Assembly (NCBI RefSeq): GCF_024679095.1
Contig: NC_066513.1
Location: 3,121,523-3,185,522 of the forward strand
Direction: 5' to 3'
DNA length: 64,000 nt
Source of the DNA: Eriocheir sinensis
Lineage: Eukaryota; Arthropoda; Malacostraca; Decapoda; Varunidae
Below are positions 53,042 through 64,000 of this stretch, one piece after another (the first letter of the stretch is position 1; each line of letters begins with the position of its first letter). Position numbers and translations under genes: made by a program. A model generated the notes under the pieces. That model was given only the letters and a program-made list of their open reading frames with translations. It did not search any database and was not told the DNA's origin.

Positions 53042-53845
53042 GATTACTTCTTTTTTTAATTTTTATTTACTGTTGCAAGACGATATAATTGTGTTAACTG
53101 CAGTTAAGATGAATTTTGTATCCGCGTGGACTAAGGTCAACACCTGGAGGGAGGCGGCTTTAAATCGGTCGAGTCACGCGGGAGAGTTTGAGGTGTGGCG
53201 TCTATGAGGGCCCGCACGTGTTTTCCCTCCGGGATTAAAATTCTCTGGGGGATTAAACTTTTCCTCCTTTTCAAAACAGGTGTGCTGGTATACGGGTCAA
53301 GCTTTGTACTTCTACGTTAGTGACAGATTTTCTACGTTAGTTAGACACAAGAAGCTCACTGTCTTTCACTGGGTGCTGTGTTAGGTCGTGCAGTTGTAAT
53401 CCTACTGGGGAAAGACAGGAAACACAAAAAAAGTCGATATATAACTTAACCGCTCAGCTCAGCAGGGAAGTCCTCTCACTGTAAGGTAATCCTCGCAACA
53501 CTTCAAACACTAGTTAGACGCGTCACAGCACTGAGTTAGACGTTAATTAATTAAGTTGAGTGGTGCTACATCAGAAAAGTAAACAAGCACAGTTAGTCGT
53601 TCGATTTCTGAGAAGGCGTACGGGCCTATTTAAGTAACGGTTAATTAAAAACGTGGATGAACGGATTTCAAAAGTTGTGACGTTAAAATGTAACACACGG
53701 AGTCGATTCACACACAAAATAACAAGTGTCGTTTCACCAGACGAGGTGAAAAGCAAGGTTAAGGTTTGATGCCGCAGCAGCAGCAAGGTCAACGTCTGTC
53801 CCTTTGAGGAGGTCAGGCGAGACTGAGGAGGTCAGGCGAGACTGA
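53042..53845 (-). other. 5' region of the CR1 element (inferred)
   Basis: About 800 bp without a recognisable gene between ORF1 and the (GGA)n flank. It includes a near-perfect duplicated GAGGAGGTCAGGCGAGACTG at about 53798-53842, the sort of short repeat found at 5' ends of non-LTR elements. Its membership in the element is inferred from the matching GGA flanks. Confidence 0.45.
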
Positions 53846-53889
53846 CTGAGGAGGAGGAGGAGGAGGAGGAGGAGGAGGAGGAGGAGGAA
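53846..53889. repeat. (GGA)n microsatellite
   Basis: About 14 GGA triplets, the apparent partner of the GGA tract at 48540-48561. Confidence 0.93.
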
Positions 53890-53940
53890 ATATTTTAGGA
53901 GAGAGAGCAAAGGTGAAAGTGGGCCGGAAGGTAATATACG

Positions 53941-53944
<4 letters not shown>

Positions 53945-54020
<76 letters not shown>
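53945..54020. repeat. Inverted (GA)n-(TC)n hairpin-capable microsatellite
   Basis: GA repeat 53945-53977, a spacer of about 9 bases, then TC repeat 53986-54020. The two halves are complementary and could fold back. Confidence 0.93.
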
Positions 54021-54023
<3 letters not shown>

Positions 54024-54064
54024 GGTCAACTGCTTGGAACGGTCCCTCACACACACTTCCGTGA

Positions 54065-54330
54065 ATCCCGCTCCCTCACCCCTTACCTCTCCCCCCTCAC
54101 CCTGTCCCTCCCTTCCCTTACCCCCTTCACCCCTTACCTCTCCCCCCTCCCCATGACCCTCCCTTTCCCCCCTTACCCTCTCTTCCCTTACCCCCTTGTC
54201 ACGCCTTACCTCTCCCCCCTCCCCCTGACCCTTCCTTCCCCCTCTTACCCTCCCTTCCCTTGCCCCCTTCACCCCTTACCTCTAAGCTCTAACCCTTTAC
54301 CCTGCTTCTCCCTTACCTTTTCCTCCCCTT
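54065..54330. repeat. About 65-bp pyrimidine-rich tandem repeat, 4 units
   Basis: CCTTACCTCTCCCCCCTC recurs at about 54081, 54133 and 54206, with a diverged fourth unit. Unit lengths vary by C-run changes. Confidence 0.85.
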
Positions 54331-54880
54331 TACCATCCACCGTTTCCCTTTCCTCTTTTACTCTCAGCAACATTCCACTTTCCTGTACACACAAAACATA
54401 GAATTCCTGTCCCCTTTCTTGCTCTTCTCTATATCATCTTTCAGAGCATTCCACACGCCACCATGGACACTCTGGAGACGTGAAAGAGTGCATAGGGAGG
54501 AAGAGAGGGAAGGGGAGGAGGGAAGGGAAGGAGGAAGGGATTATCGTCACCTTCGTAAACAAACCGCCTAAGTCAATATTTTCTACTATACAGGATATCA
54601 TAAAAGAACTGTCATCATCTCATTTGGCTTAAGATTTAGGGAGAAATGAAAAGGCCAATTCTAGAACACTCAAACCCTGAATGACGAAGGCAACTATACA
54701 AAAATGGGCGTCACCTGTTGAAAAATTGATGTAGACAAGAACCTGGAAATTGCTGAAAAATGACTTAGGCGATTATTTTATGAGGGTGACGATATATGTT
54801 GTGAGTAGTGAGTGACAGCATAATGGGTTGAGAGGTGAGTGAAGGGAAGGAAAGAAGTGAGTCTGCAAGAATAATGGAGT
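54331..54880. other. Unique sequence, no gene recognised
   Basis: Mostly unique AT-richer sequence without a conserved frame. Confidence 0.4.
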
Positions 54881-56115
54881 TGAAGGGAGAAGGTATTAAG
54901 GGTAAGGAGGTAAGGAAGGGAGAAAGGAAGGGGAGAGAAAGGGAGTAAGGGGACTGAAGGGAGAAGGTATTGAGGTTAGGGAGGTAAGGAAGGGAGGGAG
55001 AGAAAGGGAGTAAGGGAACTGAAGGGAGAAGGTATTGAGGTTAGGGAGGTAAGGAAGGGAGAAAGGAAGGGGAGAGAAAGGGAGTAAGGGAACTGAAGGG
55101 AGAAGGTATTGAGGTTAGGGAGGTAAGGAAGGGAGAAAGGAAGGGGAGAGAAAGGGAGTAAGGAAACTGAAGGATGAAGGTATTGAGGTTAGGGAGGTAA
55201 GGAAGGGAGGGGAGAGAAAGGGAGTAAGGGGACTGAAGGGAGAAGGTATTGAGGTTAGGGAGGTAAGGAAGGGAGGGGAGAGAAAGGGAGTAAGGGAACT
55301 GAAGGGAGAATGTATTGAGGTTAGGGAGGAAAGGAAGGGAGGGGAGAGCAAGGGAGTAAGGGAACTGAAGGGAGAATGTATTGAGGTTAGGGAGGAAAGG
55401 AAGGGAGGGGAGAGAAAGGGAGGAAGGGAACTGAAGGATGAATGTATTGAGGTTAGGGAGGTTAGGAAGGGAGGGGAGAGCAAGGGAGTAAGGGAACTGA
55501 AGGGAGAATGTATTGAGGTTAGGGAGGTAAGGAAGGGAGGAAGGGAGGGGAGAGAAAGGGAGTAAGGGAACTGAAGGGAGAATGTATTGAGGTTAGGGAG
55601 GTAAGGAAGGGAGGGGAGAGAAAGGGAGAAAGGGAACTGAAGGATGAATGTATTGAGGTTAGGGAGGTAAGGAGGGGAGGAAGTGATCGGAGAGAAAGGG
55701 AGGAAGGGAACTGAAGGATGAATGTATTGAGGTTAGGGAGGTAAGGAAGGGAGGGGAGAGAAAGGGAGAAAGGGAACTGAAGGATGAATGTATTGAGGTT
55801 AGGGAGGTTAGGAGGGGAGGAAGGGAGGGGAGAGAAAGGGAGGAAGGGAACTGAAGGATGAATGTATTGAGGTTAGGGAGGTAAGGAAGGGAGGAAGGGA
55901 GGGGAGAGAAAGGGAGGATGAATGTATTGAGGTTAGGGAGGTAAGGAAGGGAGGAAGGGAGGGGAGAGAAAGGGAGGAAGGGAACTGAAGGATGAATGTA
56001 TTGAGGTTAGGGAGGTAGGAAGGAAGGGGAGAGAAAGGGAGGAAGGGAACTGAAGGATGAATGTATTGAGGTTAGGGAGGTAAGGAAGGGAGGGGAAAGG
56101 GAACAAATAGTAAGG
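54881..56115. repeat. 64-75 bp purine-rich satellite, about 17 units
   Basis: GTATTGAGGTTAGGGAGGTA or a close variant recurs about every 64-75 bp through 1.2 kb. Differences are an optional AGGAAGG insertion and GAAGGGAG versus GAAGGATG changes. Minus-strand Ser/Pro/Leu frames are by-products. Confidence 0.94.
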
Positions 56116-56820
56116 TTAGGGAGGTAAGAAAGAGATAAAGGGAGGAGAGTCTGCAAGGGTGAGGGAGATAGAAAGCTTAAAGGGTGAGGGAGCCGGAGGG
56201 AAATGATAGTAAGGTAGAAAAAAAGGAAGGGAGGGAGGGAGAAGAGAATATAAACAAGGGAGATAAATGAAGAGCTGGATACGAGTAATGAATGGGGGAG
56301 GGAGGGAGAGAGAAAAAGAGTCAAGAGGGAGGAAGAAGAACAGGGAGGAGGGAGGCAGGAGTGAATAAACAGGGAAGGGAGATAAGAAATGGAAGGAAAA
56401 AAGATGGAGGGGAAAAAAGATAGAAATTAGGAGGAACATGGAGGAGGAGGAAAATAAGGGAGTAGACAGGTGAAGAAGGGAGGGAGAGGAACAGGTGAAG
56501 GAGGGAAAGGAGGGAGGAAAAGGAGAGGAAAGAAAGGAGGGAGATGAGGGAGAGAGAAAAGGGAGGAATATGGAGAGAAAAAAAAGGGAGCTGGCAGGTG
56601 AAGAAGGGAAGGAAAGGGACAGGTGAAAGAGGGAGGGAGGGAGGGAGGGAAAGGAGCAGGTGTGAGAGATGAGGAGGAAGGGAAGGAGGAGGAATATGAG
56701 TTACGTGGAGGGAGGGAGAGAGGGAGGGGAGGGAGAAACAGGTAGGTAGGGGTAATAAAAGGGAAAGGGAAAGGAGGAGGAGGAGGAGGAGGAGGCAAAG
56801 ACAGGAGGTGGCGGCGGCGG
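56116..56820. repeat. Purine-rich degenerate tract with (GGA)n and (GGC)n
   Basis: GGAGGGAGG/GAAAGG low complexity with a weak 100-110 bp period around CAGGTGAAGAAGGGA (56467, 56596). It ends in GGA triplets at 56775-56795 and GGC triplets at 56805-56822. Confidence 0.85.
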
Positions 56821-56968
56821 CGGTGCAGTATAGATGGAGGCGCCGCTCAGCCACCCCCCCCTCCCCCTCCTCTCCCCCCCAAGTCTACATCACCTCGAAT
56901 CTACAAACCGACAGAAGGTGACGAAGGGAACACGTCCTGGCCCTGTCCCCTGCCCGCCGCCATGGCCC

Positions 56969-56971
<3 letters not shown>

Positions 56972-57023
<52 letters not shown>
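56972..57023. repeat. (GT)n microsatellite
   Basis: About 52 bp of GT repeat, in a GC-rich unique context. An A-run of about 18 lies at 57106-57122. Confidence 0.96.
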
Positions 57024-57026
<3 letters not shown>

Positions 57027-57282
57027 CTCGGCCCAGCCCTGACCTCCGTGACCCTTAATTTGCAGATGACCGCGCGGGGCAGGCAGGTATGTGGCCACGG
57101 CAGGAGAAAAAAAAAAAAAAAACTCCCTGTAACTCTTCCTCCAAGGCCATGCCCCGCTCTGTGTTGCGTCTGGGGTGTTCTGGGCAAAGCTAAGCGCCGG
57201 TGTGTTGAGCCTGTGTGTTCCGGGTGAGTGCAGTGTGTCAGTTTGTGTTTGGTATCGCAGTTATTATTTTAAGACACGAACC

Positions 57283-57580
57283 AGGTAGAAAGGGAGGATT
57301 GCAGACACTAAGGTCGGTATTTTAGCTTCATTTTTTTCTCACACTAATAATTTCAAAAGGACAAAAAAAAGAGGTTAACCGCGTCCCCATGAGTGTCTGT
57401 CTACGTTCATGGCGCAGAAGCTTTGTCAAACTACCACCAGGGTCATGAAACTACCCCTGGAAATGCCCACAAATCCTACGAAAGCCTTCTTAAGTGTATG
57501 TGTTTGGGCGACGAAAGGTTTTGGACTATGACCCTATAAGCTGTCTGTTCAGCAACACCCAAACACCTGAGACGCCGAGA
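57283..57580 (+). repeat. Dispersed repeat B, interrupted by MITE copy O
   Basis: GGTAGAAAGGGAGGATTGCA precedes the MITE and CTGTCTGTTCAGCAACACCC follows it. Removing the MITE and one TA gives the same length and order as the uninterrupted copy at 26783-26859. Confidence 0.78.
57311..57534 (+). mobile_element. MITE-like element, copy O (complete, with known empty site)
   Basis: 224 bp with TA at 57309-57310 and 57535-57536. The left end is AGGTCGGTATTTTAGCTTCA and the right end GACTATGACCC. The uninterrupted relative near 26.8 kb supports TA target duplication, which is typical of Tc1/mariner-group elements. It has no coding capacity. Confidence 0.82.
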
Positions 57581-58036
57581 TGATTATGTGGTGTTGAGAT
57601 GTGTTGGTGATGTGTTACGACGTGGTGTTGTATTTGTTGCAGATTAAAGTCTGCGGGTGTGTTGCCCCGTCTGTGTGTAGTGAGGTGATGCAGGCTGTGA
57701 CTTTGTGTTGCGTTGGTGGTGTGTGTTGCTGAGTGACGACCACCTCAGCACACCGTCAGCTTCATAACCCCCTTCCCTCCCTTCCAGTGGTGTGCTGCGG
57801 GGATACTCAGCAGGGGGGAGACATTCTGTGCTGCCCATACACGGGACTCCGCCTGAGAGCATTCCTGACGCTGACCGGTGATGGGAGCACCGCGACTTCT
57901 GCAACAAGTCTGAGCTTTAAGTCGAAGGGACTATTATATCAGTATTATTATTTTATCTATTACTACTGTCATTATCATTATTATTGTTGAAAAAAACACG
58001 AAAACTATATTCTCTTTAGGAAAGAACTATGGCCAT
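57581..58036. other. Unique sequence with an acceptor-like site, no gene assigned
   Basis: CCCTTCCCTCCCTTCCAG near 57768-57785 on the plus strand resembles a 3' splice site, followed by about 97 open bases and then a weak GTGATG. A plus-strand exon is possible but unsupported by a recognisable protein. AT-rich sequence with ATTATT runs follows to 58010. Confidence 0.3.
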
Positions 58037-58046
58037 TTACGCTTTG

Positions 58047-58047
<1 letters not shown>

Positions 58048-58089
<42 letters not shown>
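58048..58089. repeat. (GT)n microsatellite inside the putative intron
   Basis: About 42 bp, just beyond the splice donor of the minus-strand exon. It supplies the His/Thr run at the end of the unspliced frame. Confidence 0.95.
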
Positions 58090-58093
<4 letters not shown>

Positions 58094-58179
58094 AGGGGGC
58101 GGGGCCTGGTGGGGGCGGCGGGCGTGGCGTGGGGGGGCGCGAGGCCGCGTGGCTGTCGGAGCGGCGGGGCGGGCGTTAC

Positions 58180-59665
58180 CTGGGTCAGCCTCGGGGGAGC
58201 TGCAGGGGGAGCGGTACTCGTGCACCTGATCCACGGGGAGCTTGTACTCCGGGGACTGGGGAGACTCCTCGTCCTGCTGCTGCTGAGCCTCGCCGCCCGG
58301 GAGCAGCGAGGCCAGGTAGGGCGTCAGGTGTTCCAAGTTGAGGTGGGTGGGCTTGGTGGGGGCGTGGGCGGGCACAGGGGGTGGCGGGAGGGGCACGGTG
58401 GGGGGTGGGGGGAGGGTGGCGCCTGGGATGTTGTTCCTTGGGCTGATCAGATGGGGCGGCACCTTTGGGCGGCCGTGGGGCGGCACCTCGGGGGCGGGGC
58501 CTTCGGGGCTCAGGGCGAGGCCGTCCACCACATCGGAGCAGCCACTGTTGGGCCGCGGCGGCACCCTGGGGGGCGCCACGATGGAGCCAAGGCCCTCCAT
58601 GCTAGCGATGCTGTTGGGTCTGGAGTGTCCCCTGACGCCGGCGGGCCTAGAGCCGGTGGTGCTGGGGGCCAGCCCGCCGCTGGTGGGTCGGTGGCTCCCG
58701 CCTGAGGGTGGAGGTCCGCCGCTGTTTGGTCTTGACCCTGTGGCCAAGGGTCCGGGGCCGCCGCTGCTGGACCTCGGGACCGTAGTGGCGGGTGCGGCGC
58801 CGACACTGTTGGATCTGAAGCTTCCAACAGAGGTAGTGGGTCCGCCACTGCTTGCTATGGGTCCAGCAGAGTTAGGCCTGGAGCCGCCACTGCTGGCTGT
58901 GGGCCCGCCACTGTTGGGCCTGGAGCCGCCACTGCTGGCTGTGGGCCCGCCACTGTTGGGCCTGGAGCCGCCACTGCTGGCTGTGGGCCCGCCACTGTTG
59001 GGCCTGGAGCCGCCACTGCTGGCTGTGGGCCCGCCACTGTTGGGCCTGGAGCCGCCACTGCTGGCTGTGGGCCCGCCACTGTTGGGCCTGGAGCCGCCAC
59101 TGGTTGCTGTGGGCCCGCCACTGTTGGGCCTGCTGGAGCCCCGCTCGGAGGACGGCTCCTCGGCGGGGGGCGGCGGGGCGCGGGTGGCACGGCGCAGCAC
59201 CACGGGGGAGGGTCGGGCCTGGCCTGGAGGGACCGAGGCTGGATAGTTGAGTCCCGACACGTGGAACTGGGCGCCGTACCAAGGCGGCACAGAGCCTGGA
59301 TACATGGGGTAGCCATGACCGTGAGGGGGCAAGGGGGGCGGCGAGGGGTCAGGGCATGGCGGCAGTGGGAAGTAACTCTTGGCCACGGAGCCGTGTCCGT
59401 GGGGCGGCACTGGGGGGTGGCCCTCGTGCCAGGAGGCTCGCTGCAGGGCCCAGGGCCGAAGGGCCGGCTTGGGCAGGGGAGGGGCCGAGGGCTCGCCAGG
59501 GGAGGTGGTGCCGTTGTTGTTGAGGGTGTGGCTGTTGTTGTTGTTCGCCGGGTACACCGAGGGGTTGAAGGGCACGAACTGCCACTCGTCAGACTCGTCC
59601 GAGCCCCGGCGGAAGAGCTCGTCGCGGCGCCGCCGCAACTTTGACCGGAACGTGTTCATCACCAT
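58180..59665 (-). CDS. Large coding exon: Pro/Ser-rich protein N-terminus, unidentified
   Basis: Seen: 495 codons plus one base from ATG at 59665 (context GCCATGG; an in-frame TAG lies about 40 bases upstream). It ends at CCAG followed by GTAACGCC, a good donor at 58179-58178. The frame runs on for 47 codons into a (CA)n tract, as expected for an intron. The N-terminus is charged (SKLRRRRDELFRRGSDESDE), then comes WQFVPFNPSVYP, an Asn run, several proline-rich stretches with SH3-ligand-like PPRVPPRP, a tandem 14-residue repeat (SGGSRPNSGGPTAS, about residues 175-265) continuing as looser SRPNSGGP units, and a C-terminal part with HLNLEHLTPYLASLLPGG. Most of it looks disordered. CCACTCTCTCCCGCAG at about 59694-59679 could be an acceptor, making this the second exon. 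I do not recognise the family; a cytoskeletal or signalling scaffold is only a guess. Confidence 0.72.
58875..59126 (-). repeat. 42-bp coding minisatellite, 6 units
   Basis: GGCCTGGAGCCGCCACTGCT (plus strand) starts at 58875, 58917, 58959, 59001, 59043 and 59085, exactly 42 bp apart. The inner units are identical; the last differs by a few bases. At 14 codons per unit, gain or loss of a unit keeps the frame. Confidence 0.95.
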
Positions 59666-59678
59666 GGCTTGGCCGACG

Positions 59679-60525
59679 CTGCGGGAGAGAGTGGCCTGCG
59701 GCCGGCACTAGTGGTCCTCGCGGCGCTGCGGGGCGAGGCTACGGGTCTTCCCAGGCGGCAAAGGTTCCTAGTGCACTGAAAAAACGACAGAAGCTTCGAA
59801 CGGTGGTGGAGACGGCCATGTCCTTGCCTTATTGAGCCATGGCGGCGGCCACGCTCCTGCACAGACTCCTCTCACTGGGCCAGCCAGGCACTCGACGCAC
59901 GACTCTGTATTCTCACGCGACACCTGTCTGCCACACGTCACCGGGCACACCGTACGGCGGCACCTGTGCAGGACGACGTCAACACGAAGGGGGCGGCACA
60001 CGACACACGACACGGGCAGCGAGGCGGCAGGGCTGCGGAACACACCGTGCGTACACACCCACTCTCGTACTCCAACTGCTGGACTTCAATATGGATGGCT
60101 GAGGCGAGTACGCGGCGTCAGTTGCCACACACTGCCGGGTGGCAACCTGCCTCCCCTACAGGCTCCCTTCCCCCGACGACACGCCGGGGCTCTCGGGCCC
60201 CACGCACGCCGCACACGGTGCTGGACGAGGCAGCGGGGAAAGGCTCGGCACAAGGAGAATTATATCACCGACAACGAGATGAGGAAGGCGAGGCCCGAGG
60301 GAGCGGGCAGGGAGTTGCTGCACCTGCAAGCATCTCCCTCCTCTGGCCCGTGCAGCCCACGCGTGGAGGATGCGGCCCAGCTGATCCAGGCAGCGCGGAC
60401 AATACCCAATGACGGGGGCCTCCCGAGGGCCCTTACCGCGGCGGGGACACCCGAGGGACGGAGACACACCAGCTGGTGGTGCCGCCTTCGCCGGCCCCAC
60501 CGCCGCCGCCACCATCAACAACAAT
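59679..60525. promoter_or_regulatory. CpG-rich region upstream of the minus-strand exon
   Basis: GC-rich, CpG-rich unique sequence between the coding exon and an AGT/CTA microsatellite. It could hold the 5' UTR, a promoter or an upstream exon of the minus-strand gene. Long open frames on both strands (for example plus 59832-60527) reflect high GC content and show no domain. No TATA box or initiator could be assigned. Confidence 0.35.
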
Positions 60526-60529
60526 GACT

Positions 60530-60564
<35 letters not shown>
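60526..60564. repeat. (CTA)n microsatellite
   Basis: About 13 triplets. Confidence 0.95.
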
Positions 60565-62270
<1,706 letters not shown>

Positions 62271-62645
62271 ATATATATAACATTAATATGCATAAATACA
62301 TACATGTACATACTTGAAATGGCAGCAGAACAAATAATGAAGTGACAGTAAGGAAAATGTCACACCTTTAAGCCGCCTCCCCGGCGCACCCGCCGACACA
62401 CACCAGTAACCATTCATCAGTCAGCTGCAAACTCGCTGCGGACGCCAGAGTAGTGACGCAAGGCGATTTGGATGCGTCAAACTAACATATCGATTAATTT
62501 TTCAGTCAAAAGCACAAACTGTTAAGAGCCAGTTAACTTAGTACTTCAACATTTCATTATATACGAAAAATGTTGATTTTCTTACGTGATGTAACAGTTG
62601 AAAGATTGACTATTATCTTCTATACATTGTCTGAAGTTAATGCCA

Positions 62646-62646
<1 letters not shown>
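62271..62646. other. Unique AT-rich sequence
   Basis: No repeat and no gene recognised. Confidence 0.4.

Positions 62647-62687
<41 letters not shown>
62647..62687. repeat. (CA)n microsatellite
   Basis: About 41 bp of CA repeat immediately before the tRNA-derived SINE. Confidence 0.96.
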
Positions 62688-62688
<1 letters not shown>

Positions 62689-62689
62689 G

Positions 62690-62873
62690 CTTAGTAGCTC
62701 AGTGGTAAAAAGCTCTGCGATGCCAGGCTTCGTGGCCTGTGAGGCGGAGGTTCGAGCTCCGCTCAGGCAGGGAGGTCCTGGCAGTACCCAGAGATACACT
62801 ATTATGAGCTTGCTCTTGTCGGCAGGGTACTTACTGGCGATTGCGAGTCCAATTCGTAATCAGGCCGAGGTGA

Positions 62874-62876
<3 letters not shown>
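62690..62876 (+). mobile_element. tRNA-derived SINE with (AC)n tail
   Basis: The head TAGCTCAGTGGT (62695-62706) matches the pol III A box, and GGTTCGAGCTC (62749-62759) the B box. The head folds as a partial tRNA: D arm AGCT/AGCT, anticodon stem CAGGC/GCCTG with a 6-base loop, and T stem CGGAG/CTCCG. A tRNA-unrelated body of about 105 bp follows and runs directly into (AC)n. The 6-base anticodon loop and the long body argue against a functional tRNA gene. Confidence 0.8.
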
Positions 62877-62946
<70 letters not shown>

Positions 62947-62950
62947 ACAC
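62877..62950. repeat. (AC)n microsatellite, apparent SINE tail
   Basis: About 72 bp of AC repeat that begins at the SINE 3' end. Confidence 0.96.
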
Positions 62951-63766
62951 GCGTGCCACATACTTGCTCTGCGGAGGGCAAGCGGCACACAATTGGGTTT
63001 TACTTCAAGAAACGAAGGTAAAAGAAGGAGTGACATTCGAACTAAAACAATTCAAAATCAAAACGATGCAGACGAAAACACAAACACACAGTGAACACAA
63101 ACACACAGTGAACACAAACCAGAGAGAGGAACGGTAAAATAAAACCACTGCGTCCACACACGGCAACGTAACCTGACTCCTCCACGCACCAGACAAGGCG
63201 AGCGACATTAGCCTCGCGTCAGCAAACAAAGCTCTCTGGTCATCGTGTCCCGCAGCTAAACATGCACGGCGTGGCCTTCGTTGTGTGGCCCGACCTGCGG
63301 CGCTAATTGAATCCCACTTGAATGCCGCAGCCTCGCGCCAGGCCACAACTCGGCCCGACAACGAGGGGACGCCGCTCCCTCGTACTGTCTCGATAAAATA
63401 CTCCTTTCATCACTTTTGCTTCCTATATCTTCATTTCCTCCTTTTACACGTTAAACATTTTCTAGTTTTATTTTTCCCGTCTTTGTTTCAACTAATACTG
63501 CTCCAAAGGTAAATATATTCATATGTAGCCCCCACTCGCACACCTTTAAGAATGAGAAAATAAATAAACAAATAACAACAATGCAGCGAGGAGCAATATT
63601 CTTCCTTTATAGTTTATATTCACAATTTTATAAAACTTTCCTCTCTCCCAATTCTCGCGGCCCCACACGGCGATGTTTCCCGGCGGCAATTCCATAAAAC
63701 AAAAACAATGCAGTGGACGAGGCGACAAATATATATGTGCAACAGAAAACGAGGAGAGTGAATATG

Positions 63767-63773
<7 letters not shown>
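62951..63773. other. Unique sequence, no gene recognised
   Basis: Includes a short duplication CACAGTGAACACAAACA at about 63086-63116 and GC-rich unique sequence at 63150-63380, then AT-rich sequence. No conserved frame is seen. Confidence 0.4.

Positions 63774-63828
<55 letters not shown>
63774..63828. repeat. (GA)n microsatellite
   Basis: About 55 bp. The last 170 bases of the window are unique and unrecognised. Confidence 0.96.
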
Positions 63829-63834
<6 letters not shown>

Positions 63835-64000
63835 TACACTATCAGTAGCTACACACACTCCCCTCTTAAAGCTGCCGTCCACAGTCGCACTAAATCATTC
63901 AAGGGCGGACTGATTTATTTATTCTCCCAAAAATAAAGAGAATAAAAGCACAGGCATGAGAGAATACCACTGCAACCGACCCTTTATTTACTTGTTGGTC

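Larger units (their letters stand above)
48562..53845 (-). mobile_element. Near full-length CR1-like non-LTR retrotransposon
   Basis: On the minus strand, in order: a long 5' region (53845-53042), ORF1 with a Cys-rich N-terminus, a low-complexity Ser/Thr/Pro linker and an SGNH-type esterase-like domain, then endonuclease and reverse transcriptase, a 3' UTR with 29-bp repeats and terminal TTTCCATG units. CR1 elements commonly carry an esterase-like ORF1 and end in short 8-bp repeats. (GGA)n lies on both sides, which suggests insertion into a GGA microsatellite and a nearly complete element of about 5.3 kb; the 5' limit is an inference. Several frameshifts disable it. Confidence 0.85.

Noticed and set aside
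59832..60527. 231-codon plus frame upstream of the minus-strand exon
   Set aside because: GC-rich CpG sequence keeps several frames open; no recognisable domain and no Kozak or splice support that favours it over the minus strand.
62690..62765. Functional tRNA gene
   Set aside because: A and B boxes and most arms are present, but the anticodon loop has six bases, the acceptor stem pairs poorly, and a SINE body with (AC)n tail follows.

Overview
The window looks like nuclear DNA of an arthropod, most likely a decapod crustacean (crab or shrimp). This is an inference. It rests on extreme microsatellite density (dozens of long (CA)n, (GA)n, (TC)n, (AGT)n and (GGA)n tracts), many tandem arrays, CR1-like and L2-like non-LTR retrotransposons, tRNA-derived SINEs, short interstitial TTAGG runs (the arthropod telomere motif) and very sparse coding sequence. 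There are no bacterial operons, no rRNA and no CRISPR. Nearly all long open frames are by-products of simple repeats.

Layout. 1-11.6 kb: microsatellites, tandem arrays (69, 140, 73 and 137 bp units) and copies of a short MITE-like element. 11.6-12.1 kb: a 5'-truncated CR1 tail. 12.1-24.1 kb: more arrays, MITE copies, a tRNA-type SINE nested in one MITE, and a large GGT-to-ACC mirror tract. 24.167-24.217 kb: a candidate 51-bp minus-strand exon with good splice sites. 24.3-35.7 kb: (AAT)n and (GA)n blocks and arrays, including a 318-bp satellite that carries MITE sequence and TTAGG runs. 35.7-37.8 kb: an L2-like retrotransposon that landed in a (TC)n tract. 38-48.5 kb: arrays, among them a 138-bp satellite and a 1.8-kb array of a 31-bp unit. 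48.6-53.8 kb: a nearly full-length but frameshifted CR1 element on the minus strand, with (GGA)n on both sides. 54-57 kb: purine-rich arrays. 57.3-64 kb: the most gene-like part, GC-rich, with one convincing minus-strand coding exon (58180-59665).

Gene content. The one strong host coding feature is the 495-codon exon at 58180-59665. It encodes a proline- and serine-rich, probably disordered N-terminus with a 14-residue tandem repeat, and it ends at a consensus splice donor in phase 1. I do not recognise the protein. The 51-bp candidate exon at 24.2 kb is on the same strand, about 34 kb downstream. It cannot follow the first exon directly, because a stop would appear, so either an exon lies between them or it belongs to another gene. 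If both belong to one gene, most of the window is intron.

Repeat biology is the most informative layer. One roughly 212-225 bp element with imperfect terminal inverted repeats and apparent TA target duplication occurs at least 15 times. One copy has a recognisable empty site elsewhere in the window. At three loci its internal sequence has expanded in tandem or seeded a satellite. I found no convincing new multi-gene system.
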